Assembly: GCA_019636385.1 (NCBI GenBank)
Contig: JAHBXT010000005.1
Location: 321,499-385,498 of the forward strand
DNA length: 64,000 nucleotides
From: Pirellulaceae bacterium
Lineage (GTDB): Bacteria; Planctomycetota; Planctomycetia; Pirellulales; Pirellulaceae
Direction: 5' to 3'
Shown here: positions 44,451 through 53,314 of the stretch, in pieces
How positions within the stretch are numbered: the stretch's first letter is position 1
Layout: each line of letters begins with the position of its first letter
Notes under the pieces: generated by a model
Databases searched by the model: none
What the model was told of the DNA's origin: nothing
What the model saw: the letters and a program-made list of their open reading frames with translations, nothing else
Made by a program: the position numbers and the translations under genes

Positions 44451-44474
44451 GTAGCTACCCTCACCAGACGGTGG
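44451..44474 (+). repeat. Dispersed palindromic element, copy 3
   Basis: GTAGCTACCCTCACCAGACG followed by GTGG, in the region before lexA. A second CCGTC...GACGG-like pair follows just downstream (ACGGTGG to CCACCGT at 44467-44495). Confidence 0.45.
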
Positions 44475-44589
44475 ATAGCGAGCAAGGCCACCGTCTAGGC
44501 GACGAAGGCTCCAGTATGTTTTCAAATGGTACTCGCCAAGCCACTACTCCATATCAAGTCTCGATTGAGTGAGATTTTTTGGGTCAATC

Positions 44590-45216
44590 ATGAATCGCCT
44601 GACTTCTCAGCAACAAGCCGTATACGACTATATTCGTCAGAATATGGTCCAGCGCGGTTACGTGCCTACGGTGCGAGAAATCGGGCAGCATTTAGGAATT
44701 CGCTCGCCCAATGGAATAATGTGCCACCTCAAAGCGCTTGAGAAGAAAGGCATGATTCGTCGAACTGCCAACCGCAGCCGGGCAATCGAGCTGGCCGAGC
44801 CGCTTCCAGGAAACCAGTTGAGCTGGCAGATTCAAGGGCGCGTCGCGGCTGGAAAGGTACTCATGTTATCTGATTCATTTCAAACATTCGAACCATTATC
44901 TGCGCTGAGTGGTGGTCAATTGCCGTTCCTGCTGCAAATCACAGACGACAGTTATGCTCAGCAACGCATCGCTGCGGGCGACATGCTGGTAGTGCATCGC
45001 AGCGACGCGGCGCAGGAACGAACCCCGCAGGCGGGGCAATGGTTGGTCATGCAGTCGCCAGGCACTGGCGAGTGTTTGTTGGCCACGATCGAAAGCAGCG
45101 TTGCTCACAGAACCGTGCGGCCATTGTCAGAATCGCCGTACACCACTGACATCAGTCATTACCAGACGGTGGGTGTCGTTGTCGGGGTGATTCGCTTGTT
45201 GGGCGTGCCTTCATAG
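44590..45216 (+). CDS. lexA: LexA-like repressor lacking an obvious catalytic lysine
   Basis: 208 aa. The N-terminal winged helix is typical LexA: LTSQQQAVYDYIRQNM, GYVPTVREIGQHLGI, SPNGIMCHLKALEKKGMI. The C-terminal S24 domain keeps the Ala87-Gly88 cleavage site (GRVAAGKVL) and Ser121 in TDDSYAQ, the position of GDSM. The region that should hold the catalytic Lys (VTVKR in E. coli) reads GECLLATIESSVAHRTVRP, with no Lys anywhere after residue 89. It could still repress and dimerise (VGVVVGVIRLLG) but may not self-cleave in the usual way. ATG 44590 is preferred to GTG 44569. It converges on the NPCBM gene with 39 bp between stops. Confidence 0.85.
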   Translation: MNRLTSQQQAVYDYIRQNMVQRGYVPTVREIGQHLGIRSPNGIMCHLKALEKKGMIRRTANRSRAIELAEPLPGNQLSWQIQGRVAAGKVLMLSDSFQTFEPLSALSGGQLPFLLQITDDSYAQQRIAAGDMLVVHRSDAAQERTPQAGQWLVMQSPGTGECLLATIESSVAHRTVRPLSESPYTTDISHYQTVGVVVGVIRLLGVPS

Positions 45217-45255
45217 ACAGCTCGCATGCAAGCACAGTCCCAGGCCCAACCGAGT

Positions 45256-46581
45256 TCAGCGAGCAACCATCCGCGGGTTCAGCCAATAGACTTGATCACC
45301 CCACTGGCTAAATTGCCCCTTCTCTACAACCAGGACGACCAATTGCGCGAGTGAGATATCCACATCCAAGTAAGCCTGGTTTGTGTTGTCGTTATTCGAA
45401 GCGCCCTCCAACTGTAATCTGTTGGCTGTGCGGCCGGTCAAGGTGGTTGCGCCGGCCTCGGATAGCTTACCATCGCGTGCGATCAAGACACGGCAAATCG
45501 CATCACCATGACGATTGCCAATGCTAAACGGTTCTGCCAGCCGCACCTCTGCCAAAAATTGGCCCGGCGATCCGTCCCAACGATAGGATACTTGCGATGA
45601 ACTGTGCATCGCCAGACCATCATGAATTATTCCAGACTCTCGCCGTCGTCCAATAACAATTGGCAGACCGGCAACCGTTCGATGAACACCCAATTCATAA
45701 TGCAGCTCCCAGTCCGGCAAAAAACGATACGAAACTGGTTTGGCTTGACTTAGCAAGGTTACCTGTGGAACGGCATCTCTAGCCGCATAGGTCAGACCGT
45801 GACTGAAGAAATGGGGCTCATCGATAATCCATTGCTTGGCCAACAGCGCGTAGTGCAGTTCTAGTTTTCCAGCCTTGCGTGTCAATTGTACGTTCTTGAG
45901 CAACGAACCATCGTCCAGGCCGATTTGCAATCCAGAAGCCTTTTCGCTCAGTTGCCCGGCGAGCACCGGACTGAGTGCGACTGCCTGTACCTCTTCCCAG
46001 TCAATGGAGACGGTTTGAACTGAGTCGTGCATCGACAATCGCGGTGCTGCGTCGCCAGTGGCTGCTTCCGGCCAGCGAATGACTCCAGTTAAGCGATTGC
46101 CATTCCGCAACCAGACGGCATCCTGCTCGCCTTGGAGATCGACCAGTCGTTGCTGCCACTGCAACCACTCGGCCATCGAAGCTGGCGGAGCAACAACCAC
46201 AGCGCGCACCTTGGACATTGGCACCTCGATAGCGCCCAGCCATGGTTGATCGACGCGAAGCCATTGAGAGCTAACCAGACCCACGGAGCCTACTAGCCAG
46301 CTACCGTCCGTCATCCACACAGCGGACTGATCGACAGCGCCCGACCAACGGCCCCAACGCACAAGTGCTGATGTGCGAATCTGACTGCCCAGGGCATCTT
46401 GAAACAACCACTGGCCTTCGCCGTGATCGACCAGGGTTACATCGGCTATGATCTGATTTGCCAAATGCAAAGTATCGCGTCGGGCTGAGTTGTTTTGTGC
46501 ATAGAGCGGGGTCAATAATTGCAGACCGCAACAGGCAATCGCCCCTGCTAATAACGAATAAACGGCTATTGACGTACGCAC
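45256..46581 (-). CDS. Secreted NPCBM-like domain protein
   Basis: About 441 aa. A signal peptide (RTSIAVYSLLAGAIACCGLQ, cleavage after YAQ) is followed by beta-rich repeats that read like small barrel domains (LVDHGEGQWLFQDALG, WMTDGSWLVGSVG, VWLRNGNRLTGVI, each with a short Gly turn). The C-terminal 150 residues have the NPCBM look: HYELGVHRTV, GIIHDGLAMHSSSQVSYRWD, FLAEVRLAEP and VLIARDGK. NPCBM modules bind carbohydrate next to glycosidases, but no hydrolase domain is present here. GTG 46581 is chosen because AAGGA sits six bases upstream and it directly follows the previous stop. Last gene of the six-gene operon. Confidence 0.75.
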   Translation of the reverse strand: MRTSIAVYSLLAGAIACCGLQLLTPLYAQNNSARRDTLHLANQIIADVTLVDHGEGQWLFQDALGSQIRTSALVRWGRWSGAVDQSAVWMTDGSWLVGSVGLVSSQWLRVDQPWLGAIEVPMSKVRAVVVAPPASMAEWLQWQQRLVDLQGEQDAVWLRNGNRLTGVIRWPEAATGDAAPRLSMHDSVQTVSIDWEEVQAVALSPVLAGQLSEKASGLQIGLDDGSLLKNVQLTRKAGKLELHYALLAKQWIIDEPHFFSHGLTYAARDAVPQVTLLSQAKPVSYRFLPDWELHYELGVHRTVAGLPIVIGRRRESGIIHDGLAMHSSSQVSYRWDGSPGQFLAEVRLAEPFSIGNRHGDAICRVLIARDGKLSEAGATTLTGRTANRLQLEGASNNDNTNQAYLDVDISLAQLVVLVVEKGQFSQWGDQVYWLNPRMVAR

Positions 46582-46582
46582 A

Positions 46583-48169
46583 CTAGAAATCCTTACGCAC
46601 CTCAGGCTCGGGTTCAGGTGCTGCGTCCGATTCGGCCAAGTTTTCCAGTATCGACGGCAGCCTATCAAAGCTACTTTTTTCTAATCGCCTTGTGTCAAGC
46701 GGTCGCAGGGCCCCCGGATTCTTTGCCGCCTCGGCCTTGGTGTAGACATCGACCTGCCCGTGATCGGGCCGGTCATGGCCAACTGATAATACAAATAGAC
46801 CCACACTTCGCGGGGTGTAGTTGACATCTTCGATGGGGTTGGGACTGGTGCCCGTACGGTCGATGGCGATCGACTGCAGGTGTTCTTCATAGACGCTTAC
46901 GTCGTAAATTGCGGATGCAGGAAGCGAAGTCATCAGCTCACGAGTGACCCATGATCCATCGGCACGCAATACTTCGAAGGTTTCAACCAATTGCGCGCCA
47001 CTGTCGCGGTGCAATGTAACCGTGACTGAATCTTGCGGTTGAATCCGGACCGTTTCCAGCGGTGATCTGTCGCGCTGCGGTGTCAGCATCACGACAAGCG
47101 CGTTGCGCTGGGAATTGAACAACCGAATTTCCGCGGGCGGTAGCGGTGGGTTAGGCCGGAGTTGGCGGCTCTTACTACGCCAAAACGGCTGTAAGAGACT
47201 CACCTGCTGCGGAGCGGGTTTTAGCAATACCCACAGTTGTCCAGACAAGTTGGTCAGCGGGCTGAGACCTAAATTGCCGCCACCCAAATGCGTCAAATAG
47301 CTGTCGCCATAAAAACAGTTTCCCAGATAGTAGCCGTCGTTGGTTTGATTGCTGGCAGCGATGCGCCATATTTGACGGGCATCTGGAGCGAGTGTGGACA
47401 ATCGCAATACGCCGTCATTAAATGCCGACACGGCCCAGACCTGTCCATCGCTGTAAAGCTGAAAGCGCACCATGCCGGGTCCGGCCGGGGCGATCCACCA
47501 GAGCGCTTGAGGATTAGCCGTGGTCAGGCAGCCCAAGCGCGTGCCGCGTTGGGTCAAACCCCACATGCGGTTGTGATCATCGTAGCACGCCAAATATCCG
47601 GCGTGAGCTTGAGGAAGTCTGGCCAGCGGCAGATTGAGGACGTGAGACAAATAGTCGCTGGCCCCGTAGGCACGCCAGTCAGGCTGAGGTTCGTCCTGCG
47701 TTGCCTGTTTGTCCTTAAATGCTCGCGTGTCACTATCTTCCGAAAGCGCTGTCTCTGCATCAGGCAAGCCGGATGGCCGTGGCGCTTGCGGCAAAGTGCT
47801 GGAACCTTTTGGGGCCACAGATTGCAACGGCTGAATCTGCATGCGACTGGGTGTGAATTGCAATTGGCCTGCTTGCAATCGACCAATTTGCAGATGGCCG
47901 CTGTGGTTGGATGGCCAACGCAGCACGCGGCCAGTTTCGCGATGGCGATATCCCAACCACAGTTGATCAGCCGAGTCCAGGTCATGAACTCGAATGTACG
48001 TGGTCACTTGCCCATGAGCATCCACCACATCCAGTTTGGCTTGGTTCCAACTGGCCTTAGATGAAAACGGCAGATCCGGAGCGGACAATAAGAACTGCTG
48101 GGCCTGAACAGGGCACGCCACCAAGCAGCAGGAGATCAGAATCAACCAGGCCGTCGGATGAAACGTCAT
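46583..48169 (-). CDS. Secreted protein of unknown function, possible beta-trefoil segment
   Basis: 528 aa with a signal peptide (FHPTAWLILISCCLVACPVQ, cleavage after AQA or AQ). The middle region (about residues 190-330) has three spaced motifs QALWWI, QIWRI and GQLWVL, reminiscent of the QxW repeats of ricin-type beta-trefoils, within Gly/Tyr-rich strands (GYLACYDDHNRMWGL, DGQVWAVSAFNDGVL). The C-terminal part looks like another beta domain (RLFNSQRNALVVMLTPQRD) and ends in an acidic ESDAAPEPEPEVRKDF. I do not recognise the full protein; the trefoil call is tentative. The stop is followed at once by the NPCBM gene start. Confidence 0.65.
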   Translation of the reverse strand: MTFHPTAWLILISCCLVACPVQAQQFLLSAPDLPFSSKASWNQAKLDVVDAHGQVTTYIRVHDLDSADQLWLGYRHRETGRVLRWPSNHSGHLQIGRLQAGQLQFTPSRMQIQPLQSVAPKGSSTLPQAPRPSGLPDAETALSEDSDTRAFKDKQATQDEPQPDWRAYGASDYLSHVLNLPLARLPQAHAGYLACYDDHNRMWGLTQRGTRLGCLTTANPQALWWIAPAGPGMVRFQLYSDGQVWAVSAFNDGVLRLSTLAPDARQIWRIAASNQTNDGYYLGNCFYGDSYLTHLGGGNLGLSPLTNLSGQLWVLLKPAPQQVSLLQPFWRSKSRQLRPNPPLPPAEIRLFNSQRNALVVMLTPQRDRSPLETVRIQPQDSVTVTLHRDSGAQLVETFEVLRADGSWVTRELMTSLPASAIYDVSVYEEHLQSIAIDRTGTSPNPIEDVNYTPRSVGLFVLSVGHDRPDHGQVDVYTKAEAAKNPGALRPLDTRRLEKSSFDRLPSILENLAESDAAPEPEPEVRKDF

Positions 48170-48234
48170 GCAGGCATCTTCCTGGTGGCTAGTTTGTGTT
48201 GGCGAATTTCCATTGGCCAGTTAACACGCGACGA

Positions 48235-49284
48235 TTAACGCTGGAAAATGGGCAGGACGGTGCGCGGCATGTTTAGAATCAAGCAGGCCATGGCCGTACC
48301 ATATTCTGAGCTGTTGTAATCGAACCAACCGCCGCGACTGGTGCGCAATCCCAGAATAGTTCGTTTCAGTCGCTTGTACCAGGGCTCCCACTCAGAACCG
48401 CCGCGAAGCCAGAAGGCCTGAGCGGAATAATAGTGGGCGTAGAAGAAGAAATTGTTGCGCTCCAGCGAATTGTTCAGGGAAATATTGGCTAGCAGATAAG
48501 CGAAGGCTGACTCGATTTCGGAGCCTTCATAAACGCCCGCGCTGTACAACGCTACGATGGCTGCTGCAGTTAGCGGAAAACGACTTTCGCCGCCGCGGGT
48601 TTGATACATGAATCCACCGTCTGGATTTTGGCACTGACGCACATAGTGGATAGCGCGCTGGATCGTTTGTTGAGGTACGCCCAATCCCGCATTACGCGCC
48701 GCGCGCAACGCCATCATCTGGCAGACCGTTACCGATAGGTCAGCATCGTCCGGCGCCGGATTGTAGCGCCAGCCACCCTGTTTATTCTGAGTGTCTCGAA
48801 TCAGCTTCACGGCGGCCGATAGCTTGGGACGGATATCCAGTTGGTTATCCATGCCTAACATTTCAGCCAAGAACAGCGTACCGAAGCCATGATCGTACAT
48901 AGGACCGTGGCTGGTGTTGGCTCCAGAGCTTATAAAGCCACTGCCCTGAGCCTGCTGCAAGATGTACTGGCCAATACGTCGCACAGCTAAACCCGCTGCG
49001 CCAATTCCGGGGCGTACACCACGGCTGAGCATTGCCAGTCCAGCCAGTGCGCACACGCCAACCCACCTGCCCTGTTCGGCTGTCTGAAAACTTCCGTCGT
49101 CATTGTGTTGCGCCAGTAAATACTCCAGTCCACCACGCACCGCTTCGTCGACCGCCTGATCGTACAAATCGTCCAGGTCCCGCCGCGCAGAAAATTCTTG
49201 GCCGTACGCGAAACTGGCCGCCAACGGTGCACTGCACAGGCCCACCAGGTTGCGACCGATCCAGTTGCGCCGCGAGCTGATCAC
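48235..49284 (-). CDS. Squalene-cyclase/prenyltransferase-fold protein
   Basis: 349 aa with a probable signal (NLVGLCSAPLAASFAYGQ). It consists of repeats of the alpha/alpha-barrel type seen in prenyltransferases and terpene cyclases: GLEYLLAQHNDDGSFQ, GVCALAGLAMLSRG, QNKQGGWRYNPAPDDADLSV, YVRQCQNPDGGFMY and SRGGWFDYNSSEYGTAMACL. Planctomycete genomes carry many such secreted proteins of unknown function. The DxDD motif of true cyclases appears only loosely (PDDADLS), so catalysis is not claimed. It overlaps the upstream gene by 4 bp. Confidence 0.8.
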   Translation of the reverse strand: MISSRRNWIGRNLVGLCSAPLAASFAYGQEFSARRDLDDLYDQAVDEAVRGGLEYLLAQHNDDGSFQTAEQGRWVGVCALAGLAMLSRGVRPGIGAAGLAVRRIGQYILQQAQGSGFISSGANTSHGPMYDHGFGTLFLAEMLGMDNQLDIRPKLSAAVKLIRDTQNKQGGWRYNPAPDDADLSVTVCQMMALRAARNAGLGVPQQTIQRAIHYVRQCQNPDGGFMYQTRGGESRFPLTAAAIVALYSAGVYEGSEIESAFAYLLANISLNNSLERNNFFFYAHYYSAQAFWLRGGSEWEPWYKRLKRTILGLRTSRGGWFDYNSSEYGTAMACLILNMPRTVLPIFQR

Positions 49285-50054
49285 GGTGTGGGCTCCTGCG
49301 GCTGAAGCAAGGCCCGATAATAGGCTTCGAGCTGCTGACGATAGCTCGGCAAAAATTGATCGACCATGCGGGCTTCCAATTGCGAGCGCACCCGCTCAGG
49401 TAAGTGTCCCCAGACGCCGCGTTGCAATTGGCTCTGACTGGCAATGAGATTTTGGCCATCATCTGCCTTGATCGGGCGATTTCCTGTCGCCGCTGCGTTT
49501 GCCGCGCGATCTGCAGCGTGCGGCGACGGGCCCCCATCCACGGGCGAGGCTGGATCGTTCTGTCGTGCGGATTCGTCTGTCGACGATCGTCGCGATGACG
49601 TTGAGGCTATCGTGGAACTGTGTTGTTTCGAGGTTGACTCCGATTGGTTGGGCTGAATGCCTTCAAGGGCGGCGATTAGCTGGTCCAACCCGTCAATGAT
49701 TTCCGTCTGAATGCGAACGGCCTCATTTCCAACTGGCCCTCGATTCATGGGTCCGATCAACGCCTGTAGCTGTCGGCGAATAGTCATTATCGCCAGCCCG
49801 GGGGCATCTGGGCTCGCGCCATCAGCCAGCCCCGGCTCGGCTGTAGGTTGCGGCGGCTGGCTCAGTTCCAGCAATCCTTCGACTAATCTTGATTCATCGT
49901 TTTGAGCTAAGCTCCTAGCGGGAACTGAGGGGTTGTGGTTCTGTCCGCTGGAGATTTGCGGTGCCAGGCAATCAATTGAAAGCACTAGCCAACCCAGTAG
50001 CCACGCCCGGCGGAAACTGTCTGCTCGTTCCCAAAATTTGATCCAGCAATTCAT
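49281..50054 (-). CDS. Planctomycete secreted hypothetical with WGHLPERVR motif
   Basis: 257 aa: an N-terminal hydrophobic signal (RAWLLGWLVLSIDCLAP), a short helical region (IMTIRRQLQALIGPMNRG), a Ser/Thr/Ala-rich linker (about 135-205) and a conserved-looking C-terminus GVWGHLPERVRSQLEARMVD and onward FLPSYRQQLEAYYRALL. I have seen the C-terminal pattern in planctomycete hypotheticals near DUF4175-type genes, but no function is known. It overlaps neighbours by 4 bp on both sides, which implies coupled translation. Confidence 0.7.
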   Translation of the reverse strand: MNCWIKFWERADSFRRAWLLGWLVLSIDCLAPQISSGQNHNPSVPARSLAQNDESRLVEGLLELSQPPQPTAEPGLADGASPDAPGLAIMTIRRQLQALIGPMNRGPVGNEAVRIQTEIIDGLDQLIAALEGIQPNQSESTSKQHSSTIASTSSRRSSTDESARQNDPASPVDGGPSPHAADRAANAAATGNRPIKADDGQNLIASQSQLQRGVWGHLPERVRSQLEARMVDQFLPSYRQQLEAYYRALLQPQEPTP

Positions 50055-53000
50055 TGCGCGGCTCCGATACCAGAGGTCTTGTCTGGAGTCAAGCTGTCCA
50101 AGATTTCCTCAAATTGGGCAGCCAATTGTCGTTGCTGTCGGGAGATGTCGTCTTGATGTTGTTGACGTAAATCAGCGTCTTCTATTTTGTCCAGTTCGAT
50201 GGTTCGGTTCCTGAGTTCAACCTGTAGGCCGCGAATGAGTTTCAGATTAACGATGGCTGGTGCGTGAACATTCGATGACTCGGAGCTATCAGAAGAGTCG
50301 TCACTCGATGATTCACTAGGGCCAGCCGCCGGAGCCGACGACAGCGCCTGGGCCAACAGCTTTAACTTTCGTAACGCCTCGTCGGCTGCGTCCGTCGCTT
50401 CCGGGCTGATGCGCAAACGCCTCGCAGCAGCTTGAGCCCGCGCTAGATCGCTATCGCTCTGCTGCAATGTCCAATCCAAGGTCGGCATGCTCTGAGCTAC
50501 ACTTCGCAACTGTTGCAATTCGTTACGAACCAACTGTTGCTGCTCCAGTAGCGGTGCCAGCAGAGACTGCAGCTGATCCAAGTTTTGGGTTCCCTGCGGG
50601 GTAACAGGTAGGGCATTGTAAGCGTCCGCTAGCGTTTGTTGTCGCTGGATGATGTCCATAAGACCCTGCACAAAATCTGACCAACGTTTTTCTGTCGTTT
50701 GCTGAGAGCCTCTGGCAGGCTGGTGGCCATCAGCTCGGCTAGCTGCTGTTTGCAACGACTGAGCAATTCGCTGTTGTAACTCCACAGCTTGACTTATTTG
50801 TTGCTCCAGTAAACGGCTGCCCGCGCTGCGCATGGCACTGACTGTTTGGTCGTCAGCCAGCGTGCCAGCGGCCTCAGCCAGTTGTTCGTGAAGCGCGGTG
50901 CTCTCAGAACCCAGCATCTGAGAATGCTGGGCTTGCGACAGCCAATCTTCTAATTGGCTAGCAACTTGCAACTGTTGCTCGCGCAATGCCGCCAACGGTT
51001 GAGCGGCATCAGTTAAGCGATGGCGAAGCGCATCCAACTGAATTTGCCGTGTTGCGTCAGCAATTGACTGCTGCTGTCCGGTCAACTGTGTCAATTGCTG
51101 ACGCAACTGCTGGAGATCTTGCAGTTGCTGCGACTGATCGGCCAACGATTGCAGTAGCTGCAACGACTGCGATTGCGCGGTCTCTAATTCGTCGGCTGCA
51201 ATTCGCCAATTCTCGGATTGTTGTGGATGGGAAGCGGATGACCAATTGGATTGCATGCTCGCGGCAACGGCCAGCGCCTGTTCAATGGTCTCCGCGCCGT
51301 GCTCAGCCATTTGTTGCTGAATCTGCTGCAAATTAGAGTATGTTTCCGAATGCTCTAGGCGATTGCGTTTTAGCAGCTCAAGTGCTTGGGCAACGTTCTG
51401 TGCAACGCTGGTGGAAGATTTGGAAAAGCGCTGTTGAATGCTCAATTGCAATTGCGCGATATTGGCAAGTGCAGTCGTCGATGGTTCTGGAGGAACCGCG
51501 CCCTGGGTCGCGTCGATCATCTGCTTAGCAATGTGCTGCGCGGAACGCTGTGCGGTCACCAGTTCGCCGAGCTGATTCGCGATTGCAGCTTGGCGCTGAG
51601 CGATCAATTCCAATTGCCGTTCCGGCGATGCGATCGTCACACGCTCGGCATGGCTGGATCCGACCTGTCCAAGCTGGTCGCGGGCTTCCAGTCTGACGGT
51701 TACACAGTCGTTCATTTGTAAGGTATGGCCGACACTGGCAAAGAGGCTCACCAAATCCAGTTCGGCTTGTAGCCCGCTATCGCCCGGATCGCTCAAGGCA
51801 AAGGGGATTTCGACGATTGTTTCAGGCTTGGATTCCAACGACAGTTGCGCTATGACTTGCGCAAGTCCCCAATCGTCGTTGGCGTGTCCAATCAACTCCA
51901 GGCTGGCTCCCAATGCCAGGCTGCTGAGCGGAAATGAATCGAGTGTTACGCTTGGAGCCGCGTCGGGAATAACTTCAATGGTCCAGCGTCCGCGTGAGTT
52001 GAGCACGTCACCTGATAAAGTTGTAAACATAAAAGTCCAACTGCAACTGTGGGGTATGGCTTGAGCCTGATGCTGCGAGTTACCCAGCGTTACGGATATC
52101 TGATCATCGGCCAAGTGTGCAACTAGCGGTTGGGTTGGAGCAGTCGAATCGGTGGATTGAACTGGTCGCAACTGCTGCAGGGCAACTGCTGTGAGCGGTT
52201 GACTGACGGTTCCGAAAAACCGCACCTGGCTGCCGGCCACTACTTTGAGACTATTGGCAATAACACTGTAGCTTGGATGATGTTCGGATGATGAAATGGA
52301 GGAACTTAGGGTCCGCAGCGCCGGCGAGCCACGCAAGTAGTCGGGCGGAAAAACTTCAAAGCGGTAATCGTTCCAGGTTGGCAATTGGGCGACACGGACC
52401 GTATGCCACGGCATCGCTTGATCTTCGCCGCCTACGGCGCGAATTTGGATGTCATGATGAACGGGAGGCAAAGTGGCACTAGCGAGTTGACCGTCTGATG
52501 TCGCCGGCAAGCGAAGCGGCGGCGCAGTGTTTGAGTCTAAATGCCGCACTTCAATGAACACCGACTGGGGTAACGGCGGATGAAGGTCGATGACTTGCAA
52601 GTCCAACACATCCCCACGCCCAACCGCAGTCGGTAAATCAATCAACTGCAACTGATCCAAGCGAGGCCAGGGCCGCGCGGCCCACGGTATCAGTAGTCGC
52701 GCCAGCGCCCGCTGGCAGTCGACCGGACGTACAAAATAGACCACAGCCCCTAGGCCCAACAAGATTGTCAAACCCAAGGCCGCTCGTCGCCAACTGCTGG
52801 TGGAGATCATTTGATTCCAGTCCAGCGTGAGCGGCCGTGCAGTCCAGTCTGACAATGCAGCCTGACGTAGCGAATGACTTCCGAATCGATGGTCGGTTTT
52901 GATGCACTCGCTGGGTGCAAGCGCATGTTCAGCAGCATCCAGTTGCGCTAGTTCGAATGCCACCGGTAATCGTCCCGCTTGATCTGGATAACGCTGCTCC

Positions 53001-53314
53001 AGCCAGTTCGCGATATCCAGCGGACGAATGCCACAGCGCAGGGCCGGCAGCAACCGCCAACGCATCAGCCAACCGGCAGCGGTCAGCAGGATGCCCCATG
53101 ACAACCACCGCAGGCCCAACTCCTCGCGTCGCAGCGTAGCATCGATCAGCATCAGCGCAACGGCCAGCATCGATACAGCGGTTAACCACGTCAGTACTCC
53201 TCGCCATCGAATCTGGCTACGCGCCCGTCTAGCTGCGCTCTCGCAGTTGGCCAGCAGTTGCGAGCTGGGTGGGATGTCGTCCGATGCAGGCATGGTTGGA
53301 TCGTGCTCGGTCAC
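50051..53314 (-). CDS. DUF4175-like membrane protein with Gln-rich coiled coil
   Basis: 1087 aa. Two membrane segments near residues 44-64 and 75-95 and a third near 178-198 are followed by a periplasmic beta-rich region (about 200-550; WRRAAL, then LLIPWAARPWPRLDQLQ, typical of the family) and then some 500 residues of Gln/Leu-rich coiled coil (RQQLTQLTGQQQSIADATRQ). Such proteins resemble a DUF4175-like membrane family found in planctomycete multi-gene operons. The start is GTG 53314, directly abutting the sulfatase stop (TAAGTG); Met8 is an alternative. It is likely a scaffold or assembly protein; function is unknown. Confidence 0.75.
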   Translation of the reverse strand: MTEHDPTMPASDDIPPSSQLLANCESAARRARSQIRWRGVLTWLTAVSMLAVALMLIDATLRREELGLRWLSWGILLTAAGWLMRWRLLPALRCGIRPLDIANWLEQRYPDQAGRLPVAFELAQLDAAEHALAPSECIKTDHRFGSHSLRQAALSDWTARPLTLDWNQMISTSSWRRAALGLTILLGLGAVVYFVRPVDCQRALARLLIPWAARPWPRLDQLQLIDLPTAVGRGDVLDLQVIDLHPPLPQSVFIEVRHLDSNTAPPLRLPATSDGQLASATLPPVHHDIQIRAVGGEDQAMPWHTVRVAQLPTWNDYRFEVFPPDYLRGSPALRTLSSSISSSEHHPSYSVIANSLKVVAGSQVRFFGTVSQPLTAVALQQLRPVQSTDSTAPTQPLVAHLADDQISVTLGNSQHQAQAIPHSCSWTFMFTTLSGDVLNSRGRWTIEVIPDAAPSVTLDSFPLSSLALGASLELIGHANDDWGLAQVIAQLSLESKPETIVEIPFALSDPGDSGLQAELDLVSLFASVGHTLQMNDCVTVRLEARDQLGQVGSSHAERVTIASPERQLELIAQRQAAIANQLGELVTAQRSAQHIAKQMIDATQGAVPPEPSTTALANIAQLQLSIQQRFSKSSTSVAQNVAQALELLKRNRLEHSETYSNLQQIQQQMAEHGAETIEQALAVAASMQSNWSSASHPQQSENWRIAADELETAQSQSLQLLQSLADQSQQLQDLQQLRQQLTQLTGQQQSIADATRQIQLDALRHRLTDAAQPLAALREQQLQVASQLEDWLSQAQHSQMLGSESTALHEQLAEAAGTLADDQTVSAMRSAGSRLLEQQISQAVELQQRIAQSLQTAASRADGHQPARGSQQTTEKRWSDFVQGLMDIIQRQQTLADAYNALPVTPQGTQNLDQLQSLLAPLLEQQQLVRNELQQLRSVAQSMPTLDWTLQQSDSDLARAQAAARRLRISPEATDAADEALRKLKLLAQALSSAPAAGPSESSSDDSSDSSESSNVHAPAIVNLKLIRGLQVELRNRTIELDKIEDADLRQQHQDDISRQQRQLAAQFEEILDSLTPDKTSGIGAAQ

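Noticed and set aside
47288..48064. A 258-codon plus-strand frame
   Set aside because: It is antisense to a secreted protein gene with a clear signal peptide and lies in a tight operon.
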